This document shows positions 28,708 through 36,566 of a stretch of 64,000 nt of DNA, one piece after another (position 1 is the first letter of the stretch; every line of letters starts with the position of its first letter). The translations under genes and the position numbers were made by a program. Location: assembly GCA_963750065.1 (NCBI GenBank), contig CAVVPK010000035.1, forward strand, positions 1-64,000, read 5' to 3'. The DNA is from CAVSRC01 sp963750065 (GTDB lineage: Bacteria > Pseudomonadota > Alphaproteobacteria > Rhizobiales > Kaistiaceae). A model generated the notes under the pieces. That model was not told the origin of the DNA and searched no databases. It saw only the letters and a list, made by a program, of their open reading frames with translations.

Positions 28708-29229
28708 TCAGGCCGCGGCCGGCGTAGCGTCGTCTTCGTGGCTGACCTTGCCGATGTCGTGCAGCCGATGGTGCAGGCTGACATCGTCGAGGTGCTGCAG
28801 ATTGACGAACAGGCCGATGCGGGTGGCCAGCATCCGGTAGGCGTCGTCGAAGGCGAGCTGGATCTCGGCCGGCGTGCCCTTTGCCCTGGCCGGGTCGGGA
28901 ACGCCCCAGTGGGCCGTCGCCGGCCGGCCGGGCCAGATCGGGCAGGTCTCGCCGGCAGCGTCGTCGCAGACCGTGAAGATGAAATCCATTTCCGGCGCGT
29001 CGGCGCCGGCGAACTCGTCCCAGCTCTTCGAGCGGAACTGGCTGACGTCGTAGCCGAGATTACTGAGCAGGCTGATGGCGTGCGGATTGACCGTGCCGCC
29101 CGGATGACTGCCGGCGGAATAGGCCTTGAAGCGGCCCTTGCCCTCGCGGTTGAGGATCGCCTCGGCCAAGATCGACCGTGCCGAATTCCCGGTGCAGATG
29201 AACAGCACGTTGTAGGTTTTGTCGCTCAC
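28708..29229 (-). CDS. arsC: Arsenate reductase (ArsC, low-molecular-weight phosphatase type)
   Basis: A 173-residue thiol reductase of the LMW-PTP fold. The P-loop CTGNSARS at residues 12-19 supplies the nucleophilic Cys12. Other marks are DFIFTVCDDAAGETCPIWPG (further redox Cys at about 90 and 98) and HWGVPDPA. It converts arsenate to arsenite using thioredoxin. Near it lie a CcdA protein and a thioredoxin-like protein, but no arsenite pump or ArsR in the window, so another role in phosphotyrosine chemistry cannot be excluded. Confidence 0.9.
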   Translation of the reverse strand: MSDKTYNVLFICTGNSARSILAEAILNREGKGRFKAYSAGSHPGGTVNPHAISLLSNLGYDVSQFRSKSWDEFAGADAPEMDFIFTVCDDAAGETCPIWPGRPATAHWGVPDPARAKGTPAEIQLAFDDAYRMLATRIGLFVNLQHLDDVSLHHRLHDIGKVSHEDDATPAAA

Positions 29230-29307
29230 CGCGCGCCCCTCCGGCTGGATTTGACCGGTGGTTTTTCGCCGCGTGGTGTGACAGTGATGTGACGTTCGCC
29301 GGGCGGT

Positions 29308-30027
29308 TCAGTAGCGCGTCGTCAGCTCCGTCAGCCAGGCCGGCGATGCCTGCACCAGCGCCGTTTCGATTCGGTGGTCGTAACCGGCCAGGATCGCCGT
29401 GCCGACGATGATGAGGACGGCGCCGAGCACGATCTTGATGCCTTTTCCGGCGCCCGCCAGGCGGTCGCGCCAGGACAGGATCGCGGCCCGCGACAGCGTG
29501 CCGATAAGGGCCAGCGGCAGCGCCGCGCCAAGGCCGAAGGCGAGCATGGTCAAGGCGACGGTGCCAAGATCGCGCCCCTGCGCCGCCAGCAGCGAGGCGG
29601 CGCCCAGCGTCGGCCCGACACAGGGAATCCACACCGCGCCGAGAAGCAGGCCGAGGGCGAACTGGCCACCGAGCCCGGCGGTGGAGAGGCCGCCGAAGCG
29701 CTGTTCGGACCAGTTGCTCACCGGGCCCGCGGCCGCTGCCAGTCGCGCCTGGAAGCCGGGGACGACCAGCACCGCACCGACGGCGACGAAGAGGATCGCG
29801 GCAACCAGGCGGAAGAAATCCGAATCGAGGCCGATGGAGAATCCGACCGTCGCCACGAACAGGCCGATCACCGTGAAGGAGAGCGCCAGTCCGGCGGAGA
29901 GTGTCAGTGGCCCGAGACGATGCTCGGCCGCAGCGCCGGCAAAGACCAGCGGTAAGAGCGGCAGCACGCAGGGCGAGAGGACCGACAGCACCCCTGCGGC
30001 AAAGGCGAGAGCGATGGAAGCGAACAT
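29308..30027 (-). CDS. ccdA: CcdA/DsbD-type transmembrane electron carrier
   Basis: A 239-residue membrane protein with about six segments and the CcdA signature SPCVLPLLPL (residues 17-26), plus a second Cys in WIPCVGP near residue 116. Such proteins pass electrons from cytoplasmic thioredoxin to periplasmic thiol proteins. It is followed upstream on the same strand by a periplasmic thioredoxin-like gene 24 bp away, and the two would form one electron chain. Confidence 0.9.
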   Translation of the reverse strand: MFASIALAFAAGVLSVLSPCVLPLLPLVFAGAAAEHRLGPLTLSAGLALSFTVIGLFVATVGFSIGLDSDFFRLVAAILFVAVGAVLVVPGFQARLAAAAGPVSNWSEQRFGGLSTAGLGGQFALGLLLGAVWIPCVGPTLGAASLLAAQGRDLGTVALTMLAFGLGAALPLALIGTLSRAAILSWRDRLAGAGKGIKIVLGAVLIIVGTAILAGYDHRIETALVQASPAWLTELTTRY

Positions 30028-30051
30028 CGTCCGAGAGCGCCGCCGCCGGCC

Positions 30052-30462
30052 TCAGACGGCCTTGGCGAGCAGCGCTGCGATTTCCGCCTCGCTGGTCTGC
30101 CACGACGAGCGGCCGACTTCCTTGCCGTCCTTGAAGGCGATCAGCGTGGCGCGCTGCTGCACGCCGAAGGAGCGCATGATGTCCTTCTCAGTGTCGTAGT
30201 CGACGGTGAACACGGTGAAGGCGGCGAATTTCGGCTGAGTGAAGAGCTTGTCGAGCACGATGTGCTGCTGCTTGCAGGTGATGCACCAGGTTGCCGAGAC
30301 GTCGACCAGAACCGGCTTGCCGGTGGTGAGCGCCGCTTCAAAGGCGGAGCGGTCGAAGGGCACGCGCTCGGCTGCAGAAGCAGGGCGCAGCAGCGCGGCG
30401 GGCGCAGCAATGGCGACAAGGGCGCCGGCCGTCAGGCCAAGCGCGGTGCGGCGGGTGATCAT
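30052..30462 (-). CDS. Periplasmic thioredoxin-like protein
   Basis: A 136-residue protein with a Tat-like signal (ITRRTALGL, processing near ASAAE at residue 30) and a thioredoxin fold whose active site is WCITCK (residues about 59-64). The CITC dipeptide differs from thioredoxin CGPC and suggests a strongly reducing or DsbD-gamma-like domain. The start is ATG 30462 with AAGGG 8 nt upstream. The open frame extends to 30636 without support. It is next to ccdA and is probably reduced by it. Confidence 0.87.
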   Translation of the reverse strand: MITRRTALGLTAGALVAIAAPAALLRPASAAERVPFDRSAFEAALTTGKPVLVDVSATWCITCKQQHIVLDKLFTQPKFAAFTVFTVDYDTEKDIMRSFGVQQRATLIAFKDGKEVGRSSWQTSEAEIAALLAKAV

Positions 30463-30596
30463 GCGTGGTCCCTTGGGCGATTGCGTCATGGCCCAATCTA
30501 GCCGCTTATTCGCGCAATTGCCGTTCACGATGAAACGGTTGACGATCACAAGGACGTGGGCACCGGCCGGGAGCAAATAAGCGAGGAGGGAACGCA

Positions 30597-30630
30597 AAAG
30601 AAAAAGGGTGGCGCAGGCGGTGCGCCACCC
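30597..30630 (-). terminator. Rho-independent terminator
   Basis: GGGTGGCGCA (30606-30615) and TGCGCCACCC (30621-30630) form a perfect 10-bp stem. On the minus strand it is followed by TTTTTCTTTT. It ends the small secreted-protein gene that stops at 30657 and separates it from the thioredoxin gene. Confidence 0.85.
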
Positions 30631-30656
30631 TTTCATGCAGGGGGAATGGGCGCGGA

Positions 30657-30899
30657 CTAGTCGTCCATGCCTTCGCCCATTTCGCCGTGCCCGCCGCGCT
30701 CCGAATCCATGTCGTCGAGCTTCAGATTCTTGACGTTGACGGCCTTCAGCGGCTCGGCCTTCTCGGCCACGGTCGCCGTGCTGTTCGCCTTGAGGAACAG
30801 ATCGTCGCCCTTGGTCGCGGTCGACGTGGCGGCGAACGCGGTAGCGCCGAGGGCGGTGAGCGAGGAGACGGCGAGGATGGCGATGAGGGTCTTGCGCAT
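30657..30899 (-). CDS. Small secreted protein, unknown function
   Basis: An 80-residue protein with a signal peptide (residues 1-23, ATAFA) and a short soluble part. The tail ERGGHGEMGEGMDD is rich in Gly, His, Met and acidic residues and could bind metal. No family recognised. It is divergent from the cytochrome operon and has its own terminator. A shared promoter region with that operon hints at co-regulation. Confidence 0.72.
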   Translation of the reverse strand: MRKTLIAILAVSSLTALGATAFAATSTATKGDDLFLKANSTATVAEKAEPLKAVNVKNLKLDDMDSERGGHGEMGEGMDD

Positions 30900-30989
30900 G
30901 TAAAGTCTCTCCTTGTTTGGTTGCCGGGGAGGTCGCCCCCGATGACCCCTGCTTAGCGGAGCGGCCCTGACGGCCGACCCAGCCTGCCC

Positions 30990-31020
30990 GTCAGCCCTTT
31001 GTCAGCTTGCGCATGTCACA
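30990..31020. promoter_or_regulatory. Direct repeats resembling an OmpR/PhoB-type binding site
   Basis: GTCAGC occurs at 30990-30995 and again at 31001-31006, exactly 11 bp apart, and GTCACA follows at 31015-31020. The 11-bp spacing and GTCA core resemble tandem sites of OmpR/PhoB response regulators. It lies within 40 bp of the cytochrome b561 start. Confidence 0.35.
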
Positions 31021-31029
31021 TCCGGGGCC

Positions 31030-32196
31030 ATGGGCGATACACCGGACCTTGAGGCTTTGCCGGCAAGTGAGGTGCCGGACGACGAGACCGCCATCCTCCC
31101 GGTGTGGGATCTCTTCGTCCGCCTGTTTCACTGGTCACTGGTCGGCGCGATCGGCGTGGCACTGGCCACCAGCCTGGTGCTGCCGCCAACCTGGGTGACG
31201 CTGCACATCGTTTCCGGCACAGCAGCCGTGGCCCTGGTGGCGGCGCGCATCGTATGGGGTTTTTTCGGCCCGACCTACGCCCGCTTCACCAGCTTCGTGC
31301 GCGGGCCGGCAACCTTGATCGCGCACCTGCGGCATCTGCGCGCAGGCGAGGGTGGGCATCATATCGGCCACAATCCGCTCGGCGGCGCGATGATCGTGGC
31401 GCTGTTCGTTGCCGTTCTCATCCTCGGCCTTACCGGAACAATTGCCCTCGGTGGGGTCTTCAAGTCAGGTCCGGCCGCCTTTCTCACCGGCTTCGCGGTG
31501 GGCGATGTCGCGCGTGAACTTCACCAGGTCGTCGCTTTCGGTGTGATCGGCCTCATCGGCCTCCATCTCGGCGGGGTAGCGTTCGAGAGCCTGCGCGGCA
31601 GGGAGAACCTTACAGCCGCCATGGTGCATGGCCGCAAGCAGGAGCGCGCCGGCGCAATCACCGCGCCGCCGCGCACCGCCCGGCTGCTTCTCGCCGCGGC
31701 CATCGTATCCCTTGTCTTTCTCGCGTCAGGCGCTGCCGTTGTCTCCTTCTCCCAGCGCCCGGCTTTCGGCGTGCCAAGGGCGCCGCTCGACCCGGTCTAT
31801 GTCAGCGAATGCGGCGACTGCCACGCCCCCTATCACCCGAGCCTCGCGCCGGGAGCGGTGTGGGTTACGATCATGGATCATCTCAATCAGCACTTCGGCG
31901 AGGACGCATCGCTGGAGCCCGACAAGGTCGCTGGCATCCGCGCCTATCTCGTCGCCAATGCCGCCGAAACCGTCGACACCAAACCGGCCCATCTGTTCCT
32001 CCGCCGCGACCCCGCCGATCCGCTCAAGATCACCGCGACGCCGTGGTGGCGGCGAATCCATTCCGGCATTCCCGACAGCGTCTTCACCGCCAAGACAGTT
32101 GGCTCCCGCGCCAACTGCAGTGCCTGCCACCAGGACGCAGCCACCGGCCTGTTCAATCCCGCAAACGTCGCCATACCGAAGGACGCCAAGCTATGA
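31030..32196 (+). CDS. Cytochrome b561 fused to a diheme cytochrome c (DHC) domain
   Basis: A 388-residue membrane protein. Residues 20-185 form a cytochrome b561 domain with four membrane segments and haem-ligand His residues (FHWSLV, LHIVSG, LHQVVA, GLHLGG). A further segment near 225-245 leads to a periplasmic domain at 260-388 with two haem c sites, CGDCH and CSACH. That domain is homologous to the separate DHC two genes downstream. It would take electrons from quinol and pass them to SHP. The stop overlaps the next start (ATGA). Confidence 0.87.
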   Translation: MGDTPDLEALPASEVPDDETAILPVWDLFVRLFHWSLVGAIGVALATSLVLPPTWVTLHIVSGTAAVALVAARIVWGFFGPTYARFTSFVRGPATLIAHLRHLRAGEGGHHIGHNPLGGAMIVALFVAVLILGLTGTIALGGVFKSGPAAFLTGFAVGDVARELHQVVAFGVIGLIGLHLGGVAFESLRGRENLTAAMVHGRKQERAGAITAPPRTARLLLAAAIVSLVFLASGAAVVSFSQRPAFGVPRAPLDPVYVSECGDCHAPYHPSLAPGAVWVTIMDHLNQHFGEDASLEPDKVAGIRAYLVANAAETVDTKPAHLFLRRDPADPLKITATPWWRRIHSGIPDSVFTAKTVGSRANCSACHQDAATGLFNPANVAIPKDAKL

Positions 32197-32621
32197 CTCG
32201 TCGAATTCATCGCCTCAGCCTTGCCATCTTCGCTGCCACCACGGTCGGCCTTGCCGGGTTCGCCTTTGCCGGCGCCGGCCAACAGGCGGTGCTCGATCAA
32301 TACGCGGCCCTCGCCAAAGCCGCCGATCCGTCCTTCGCCGGCTTTTCGGCGGATCGCGGCAAGGCCTTCTTCCTGGCGCAGAACAGCCACAGCGCCGATA
32401 CGCCGTCATGCAGCAGCTGCCACACGACCGATCCACACAACGCCGGCCAGACCACGGTCGGCCAGGCGATCAAGCCGATGGCGGTGTCCGTCACGCCGGA
32501 TCGTTTCACCGACATGGCCAAGACCGAGAAATGGTTCCGGCGGAACTGCAATACGGTCCTCGGCCGTGAATGCACAGCGCTGGAAAAAGGCGACTTCGTT
32601 GCCTTCATGACCAGCCAATAG
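32193..32621 (+). CDS. shp: SHP-type monoheme cytochrome c (DUF1924)
   Basis: A 142-residue periplasmic protein with a signal peptide (residues 1-26) and a single haem site CSSCH (about residue 72). The DUF1924/SHP pattern includes ADRGKAFFL, PMAVSVTPDRFTD and KTEKWFRRNC. SHP (sphaeroides haem protein) has a high-spin haem that binds oxygen through a removable Asn ligand. A second Cys pair (RNC, REC) is also typical. Operon partner of cytochrome b561 and DHC. Reaction in vivo is unknown. Confidence 0.88.
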   Translation: MTRRIHRLSLAIFAATTVGLAGFAFAGAGQQAVLDQYAALAKAADPSFAGFSADRGKAFFLAQNSHSADTPSCSSCHTTDPHNAGQTTVGQAIKPMAVSVTPDRFTDMAKTEKWFRRNCNTVLGRECTALEKGDFVAFMTSQ

Positions 32622-32631
32622 GGAGGTCAGC

Positions 32632-33147
32632 ATGAGGACGCATACGATCGCAGGGCTCACCGCAGTCGCATTTGCGGCCGCGGCCTTGGGCTATGGCATG
32701 TCTTCCGCGACCGGCGAAGCAGCGCCGGCCGCCGCTCAGGCTGCACCGCCGACGGCGGCCGCACCGCCGCCGACGCCCGAGGAGACCTTCAACACCGAGT
32801 GCGGCGCCTGCCACATGGCCTTTCCGGCCGCGTTCCTGCCGGCCCGGTCATGGCAGGCGATCATGGGCGACCTCGCCAATCACTTCGGCGAGGACGCATC
32901 GCTCGATCCAGACACGACCAAGGTCATCGCCGACTATCTCGTCGCCAACGCCGCCGATTCGCCGAACGGCAATCCGCGCATTCTCGCCGGAATTGCCAAG
33001 GCGGACATACCGTTGCGCATCACCGAGACGCCGTGGTGGATTCGCCGCCATCGCGAAGTCTCGCCAGCGCGATTCCTGCAACCGAACGTCAAATCGAAGA
33101 GCAACTGCCTGGCTTGCCATAGCAACGGAAACTACGGCGATGACTGA
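32632..33147 (+). CDS. dhc: Diheme cytochrome c DHC
   Basis: A 171-residue secreted cytochrome. A signal peptide (about residues 1-31) precedes an Ala/Pro linker (32-48), and haem sites CGACH and CLACH lie near residues 57 and 160. Between them lies the conserved stretch FGEDASLDPD and a TPWW motif. The same stretches occur in the C-terminus of the b561 fusion. DHC is a known electron donor to SHP. Last gene of the three-gene operon; it ends overlapping the epmB 3' end by 16 bp in convergent orientation. Confidence 0.87.
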   Translation: MRTHTIAGLTAVAFAAAALGYGMSSATGEAAPAAAQAAPPTAAAPPPTPEETFNTECGACHMAFPAAFLPARSWQAIMGDLANHFGEDASLDPDTTKVIADYLVANAADSPNGNPRILAGIAKADIPLRITETPWWIRRHREVSPARFLQPNVKSKSNCLACHSNGNYGDD

Positions 33148-34292
33148 GCGTCGGCCGCGTCATAGGCGTGCCGCTCGCCGCTGAAATCTTCGATCAGGCA
33201 GGCGCCGCCTTCCCGGCTGAGATAGTCCGGGCCGACCGGCACCTTGCCGGCGCCGCCGGGAATATCGAGCACATAGGTCGGCTGGCAGAGGCCGGAGAGG
33301 CGGCCGCGTAGCGCCTTCATCAGCGCCTGCCCTTCGCCGATCGTCGTGCGGAAGTGGCCGGTGCCCGGTGCCAGGTCGCCATGATGCAGGTAGTAGGGCT
33401 TGACGCCTGCCTCGACGAAGCCGCGCATGAGCGCGGCCAGCGTTTCGACATCGTCGTTGATGCCCTTGAGCAGCACCGTCTGGCTGACCAGCGACAGGCC
33501 GGCCCCAGCGAGGCGCCGGAGCGCGGCGCGCGCTTGCGGCGTCAACTCGCGCGGATGGTTGGCATGGATGGCGAGCCACGCCGTCTTGCCGGAAGCGGCA
33601 AGTGCCGCGGCGAGGTCTTCGGTCACCCGCTCCGGCGCCACCACCGGCACGCGGCTGTGGAAGCGCACCACCTTCACATGGCCGATACCGGCCAGCGCCC
33701 GCATCACGCCTGCGAGGCGGCGCGGCGCTGCGATCAGCGGGTCGCCGCCCGACAGGATCACCTCCCAGATGCCGTCATGCGCGCCGATATAGGCCAGCGC
33801 CGCATCGATGGCCGCTGGCGGCAGCATGCCCGAACCGGTCTGGCCGACCGTCTCGCGGCGGAAGCAGAAGCGGCAATAGACCGGACACACCGAGACCAGC
33901 TTGAGAAGCACCCGGTCGGGATAGCGATGGATCAGGCCTTCGCTGACTTCATGCACGGTGTCGCCGATGGGGTCGGCGCGCTCCTGTGGGGTGGTCGCGA
34001 GTTCGACGGCGTCGGGCACGAACTGGCGGGCGATGGGATCGGCGGGATCTTGCCGGTCGATCAGATCGGCCATGGCCGGCGTGATCGCCACCGCATAGCG
34101 CGCCGCCACCGCTTCCAGTTCGCCACGGCTCTCTTCGGGGGCGAGGCCGGCTCTGACCAAGTCGGGGATGGAGCGCAGGGTGCTGGCGTTACCCCCTCCC
34201 GAAGCCGGCTCCGCAGGGCTTGCTGGCTTCGACCTCCCCTCAAGGGGGAGGGTGTGGGCCGTGCCACGGCTGACCGGCCTCATGTCGTTCAT
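33132..34292 (-). CDS. epmB: Lysine 2,3-aminomutase-like enzyme for EF-P (EpmB)
   Basis: A 386-residue radical SAM enzyme with the cluster motif CPVYCRFC at about residue 130-137 and the PLP Lys in the C-terminal third. EpmB makes (R)-beta-lysine for EF-P. The start ATG 34292 overlaps the epmA stop (ATATGA) and has GGAGG 8 nt upstream. The N-terminus contains an inserted in-frame stretch of about 25 residues (TLPLEGRSKPASPAEPASGG) that is encoded by a palindromic intergenic repeat (34190-34262). It lies before the catalytic core and need not harm activity. Confidence 0.88.
   Translation of the reverse strand: MNDMRPVSRGTAHTLPLEGRSKPASPAEPASGGGNASTLRSIPDLVRAGLAPEESRGELEAVAARYAVAITPAMADLIDRQDPADPIARQFVPDAVELATTPQERADPIGDTVHEVSEGLIHRYPDRVLLKLVSVCPVYCRFCFRRETVGQTGSGMLPPAAIDAALAYIGAHDGIWEVILSGGDPLIAAPRRLAGVMRALAGIGHVKVVRFHSRVPVVAPERVTEDLAAALAASGKTAWLAIHANHPRELTPQARAALRRLAGAGLSLVSQTVLLKGINDDVETLAALMRGFVEAGVKPYYLHHGDLAPGTGHFRTTIGEGQALMKALRGRLSGLCQPTYVLDIPGGAGKVPVGPDYLSREGGACLIEDFSGERHAYDAADAQSSP
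34190..34262. repeat. Palindromic repeat element inside the epmB N-terminal coding region
   Basis: A 73-bp region holds paired stretches: CCCCTCCC / GGGGGAGGG, and GAAGCC (34201-34206) / GGCTTC (34225-34230). It resembles Hyphomicrobiales interspersed palindromes normally found between genes. A related core (TCTCCCCC-GCAA-GGGGGGAGA) occurs at 45821-45841. Here it is translated in frame. Confidence 0.55.
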
Positions 34293-35332
34293 ATGTCGCC
34301 CTCCACGCCGGCCACCGGCGTCCACTGCACGTGGTCGATGGATGGCGCGCCAGCCGCCAGCATCACCAGCCGGTCGAGACCGAGTGCCACGCCGCTGGCT
34401 TCCGGCATGTGTTCGAGTGCGGCCAGGAAATCCTCGTCGAGCGGATAGCGTTCGCCGTGGATGCGCTCCTTCTCGTCCATGTCGGCGGAAAAGCGGCGAC
34501 GCTGCTCGGCAGCGTCGGTCAGTTCGGCAAAGCCGTTGGCCAGTTCCACCCCGCAGGCATAGAGCTCGAAGCGTTCAGCGAAGCGCGGATCGTCCGGCTT
34601 GGCCCGCGCCAACGCCGCCTCGCAGAGCGGATAGTCGCAAAGCAGCGTCGCGCGGCCGATGCCGAGGTTGGGCTCGACCTTCTCCACCAGAATCCGGCTG
34701 AAGATGTCAGACCAGGTGTCGTCGGCCGCGACACGGATGCCGCGGGCGATCGCCGCCGTGGCGAAGGCGGCGCGATCGCTCAAGACACCGACAAGCTCGA
34801 TACCGGCATGAAGGAGGAAGGCGTCGGCGACCGTCAGCCGTTCCGGCTCGGCAAAAGGATCGGCCGTGCGCCCGCGCCAGGTGAGTTCGGTTGTGCCGGC
34901 GGCCTGAGCCGCCTGGCCCAGGATCGCGGCGCAGTCCGCCATGACAGCCTCATAAGGCGCGCCTGCCCGGTACCATTCGACCATGGTGAACTCGCTCGCA
35001 TGCAGCGGCCCGCGCTCGCGGTTGCGGAAGACCCGGGCGAAATCGACGATTCGATCCTCGCCGGCCGCGAGCAGCTTCTTCAGCGCGAATTCCGGCGAAG
35101 TGTGCAGGTAGCGGGTCGCCCTGGCGCCATCCGGGCCGATCATTTCGGTGGCGAATCCATGCAGATGGGTCTCGTTGCCGGGCGAGACCTGCAGGATCGC
35201 CGCCTCGGTCTCGACGAAGCCGTCGCCGGCAAACCAGGCCTTCAGCGATGCCGTGATGCGGTTGCGGGCGAGCAGGAACGGGCGCCGGTCGCTATGCCGC
35301 TCGCGGTCCCAGAAGGGCGGCAATCCGGTCAT
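34289..35332 (-). CDS. epmA: EF-P--(R)-beta-lysine ligase (EpmA/PoxA/GenX)
   Basis: A 347-residue paralogue of the class II lysyl-tRNA synthetase catalytic core, without the tRNA-binding N-domain. Motif 2 is seen at RVFRNRERGPLHASEFTMVEWY (about residues 100-121), and motif 3 is GLDRLVML near the C-terminus. It attaches beta-lysine to the conserved Lys of EF-P. It overlaps epmB and is divergent from efp, 121 bp away, so all three genes of the pathway sit together. Confidence 0.95.
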   Translation of the reverse strand: MTGLPPFWDRERHSDRRPFLLARNRITASLKAWFAGDGFVETEAAILQVSPGNETHLHGFATEMIGPDGARATRYLHTSPEFALKKLLAAGEDRIVDFARVFRNRERGPLHASEFTMVEWYRAGAPYEAVMADCAAILGQAAQAAGTTELTWRGRTADPFAEPERLTVADAFLLHAGIELVGVLSDRAAFATAAIARGIRVAADDTWSDIFSRILVEKVEPNLGIGRATLLCDYPLCEAALARAKPDDPRFAERFELYACGVELANGFAELTDAAEQRRRFSADMDEKERIHGERYPLDEDFLAALEHMPEASGVALGLDRLVMLAAGAPSIDHVQWTPVAGVEGDI

Positions 35333-35453
35333 TTCGGACGGGTGTCAGTGGTCATGAAGGTGCATAATCCTCTGGTAGTCCCCGGCAAAATCGCTAAGGT
35401 GCGCGCCGAATTGGCAGGCGCCAGCGCCGCCAGAGCAATTAATCGAGGGTCCC

Positions 35454-36020
35454 TTGAAAGTCATCGCCAGCCAGGTCCGCAAGGGCAATGTCGTCGAGGT
35501 CGACGGCCAGCTCTATGTCGTGCTCACCGCCGAGAACTTCCATCCCGGCAAGGGCACGCCCACCACGCAGATCGATATGCGCCGCATTTCCGACGGCGTG
35601 AAGGTGTCGCAGCGCTACAAGACCACCGAGCAGGTCGAACGCGCCTTCGTCGAGGACCACGACTATCAGTACCTGTTCGAGGACGGCGACGGCTTCACCT
35701 TCATGAACGGCGAAAACTACGAGCAGATCCACGTCTCCAAGGATATCGTCGGCGACCTGGCACCCTATCTGCAGGAAAACATGACGGTGCGCCTCAGCCT
35801 CTACGAGGGCAACCCGATCGCCATCGAACTGCCGCAGCGGGTGACGCTGGAAGTGGTCGAGACCGACCCGGCGATGAAGGGCCAGACCGCCGCCTCCTCC
35901 TACAAGCCGGCGCTGCTGTCGAACGGCGTCAAGACCAACGTGCCGCCACACATCACGGTCGGCGCGCGCATCGTCGTCATGACCGCCGACGGCTCCTACG
36001 TCGAGCGCGCCAAGGACTGA
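35454..36020 (+). CDS. efp: Translation elongation factor P
   Basis: A 188-residue three-domain factor that relieves ribosome stalling at polyproline. The modified Lys is Lys33 in HPGKGTP. The KOW-like N-domain and two OB domains are complete, ending in VERAKD. It starts with TTG at 35454, preceded by GAGGGTCCC. Neighbouring epmA and epmB imply beta-lysylation of Lys33. Confidence 0.97.
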   Translation: MKVIASQVRKGNVVEVDGQLYVVLTAENFHPGKGTPTTQIDMRRISDGVKVSQRYKTTEQVERAFVEDHDYQYLFEDGDGFTFMNGENYEQIHVSKDIVGDLAPYLQENMTVRLSLYEGNPIAIELPQRVTLEVVETDPAMKGQTAASSYKPALLSNGVKTNVPPHITVGARIVVMTADGSYVERAKD

Positions 36021-36039
36021 GTTCACAATAGACTCCTGT

Positions 36040-36114
36040 CGTGCCCGGCCCCGACCGGGCACCCAGTAGTCGCAGGCGCCTGCGATGGAGCTGAGGCGTC
36101 AGTGACTACTGGGT
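36040..36114. repeat. Compound palindromic repeat
   Basis: Three nested or adjacent palindromes lie just after efp. GTGCCCGG/CCGGGCAC (36040-36061) is perfect. ACCCAGTAGTC (36061-36071) and GACTACTGGGT (36104-36114) are perfect 11-bp inverses, enclosing a 14-bp palindrome CGCAGGCGCCTGCG (36071-36084). The structure looks like an interspersed REP/BIME-type element; it could also terminate efp. Confidence 0.6.
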
Positions 36115-36179
36115 CCTCGCTTTCGCGAGGACGACAAGAAGGACATGCCTTCCCGTTCCCGCGCGCTGTTCGCACCGGG

Positions 36180-36560
36180 TTTTGACCTTTCAAAGAACGC
36201 GCCCCTCACGATGAGGGGGTGGCGGGCGCCCGGCGAATGCCGTGCGGTTACTCCGCGAAACTGAGGGCGCTCGCCGAGCGCCCGCCGCGGCGATTTTATC
36301 CCGTCTCCCGGCAGGCTCTTCGCCCCGAATTGAACGGTGGGGCTTCAGCCCTTAAGGCCAGCCGGTCGCAAGACCGACGATCCCGCCGGGAACGCCCCGA
36401 GGGGGAAAGGTCGGAAGCCTCTCCCGAGCGGGGGCACCGCTCCGCTCCCCCCACGACGTTCCGGTCGACACGGGACCCCTTGCGGGAGCGGACGACCCGA
36501 TCATCTCATGGGGTCAGAGGTGGGGGGATAGATTTCTTTTTCGGGCGTGGCGTCCGATGC
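36180..36560. other. Structured non-coding stretch, possible RNA gene
   Basis: No convincing gene is present. The stretch is rich in hairpins: GGGCGCTC/GAGCGCCC about 36267-36285, and GGAACG/CGTTCC enclosing about 36390-36465. Plus-strand reading frames here give Arg/Ser-rich translations unlike real proteins. The arrangement could be a structured RNA or a repeat. I could not match it to RNase P, tmRNA, SRP RNA or a riboswitch consensus. Confidence 0.4.
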
Positions 36561-36566
36561 CGTCCC

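Noticed and set aside
36180..36560. Cobalamin riboswitch, RNase P, tmRNA or SRP RNA
   Set aside because: I looked for the core consensus stretches of each and found none; only generic hairpins remain.
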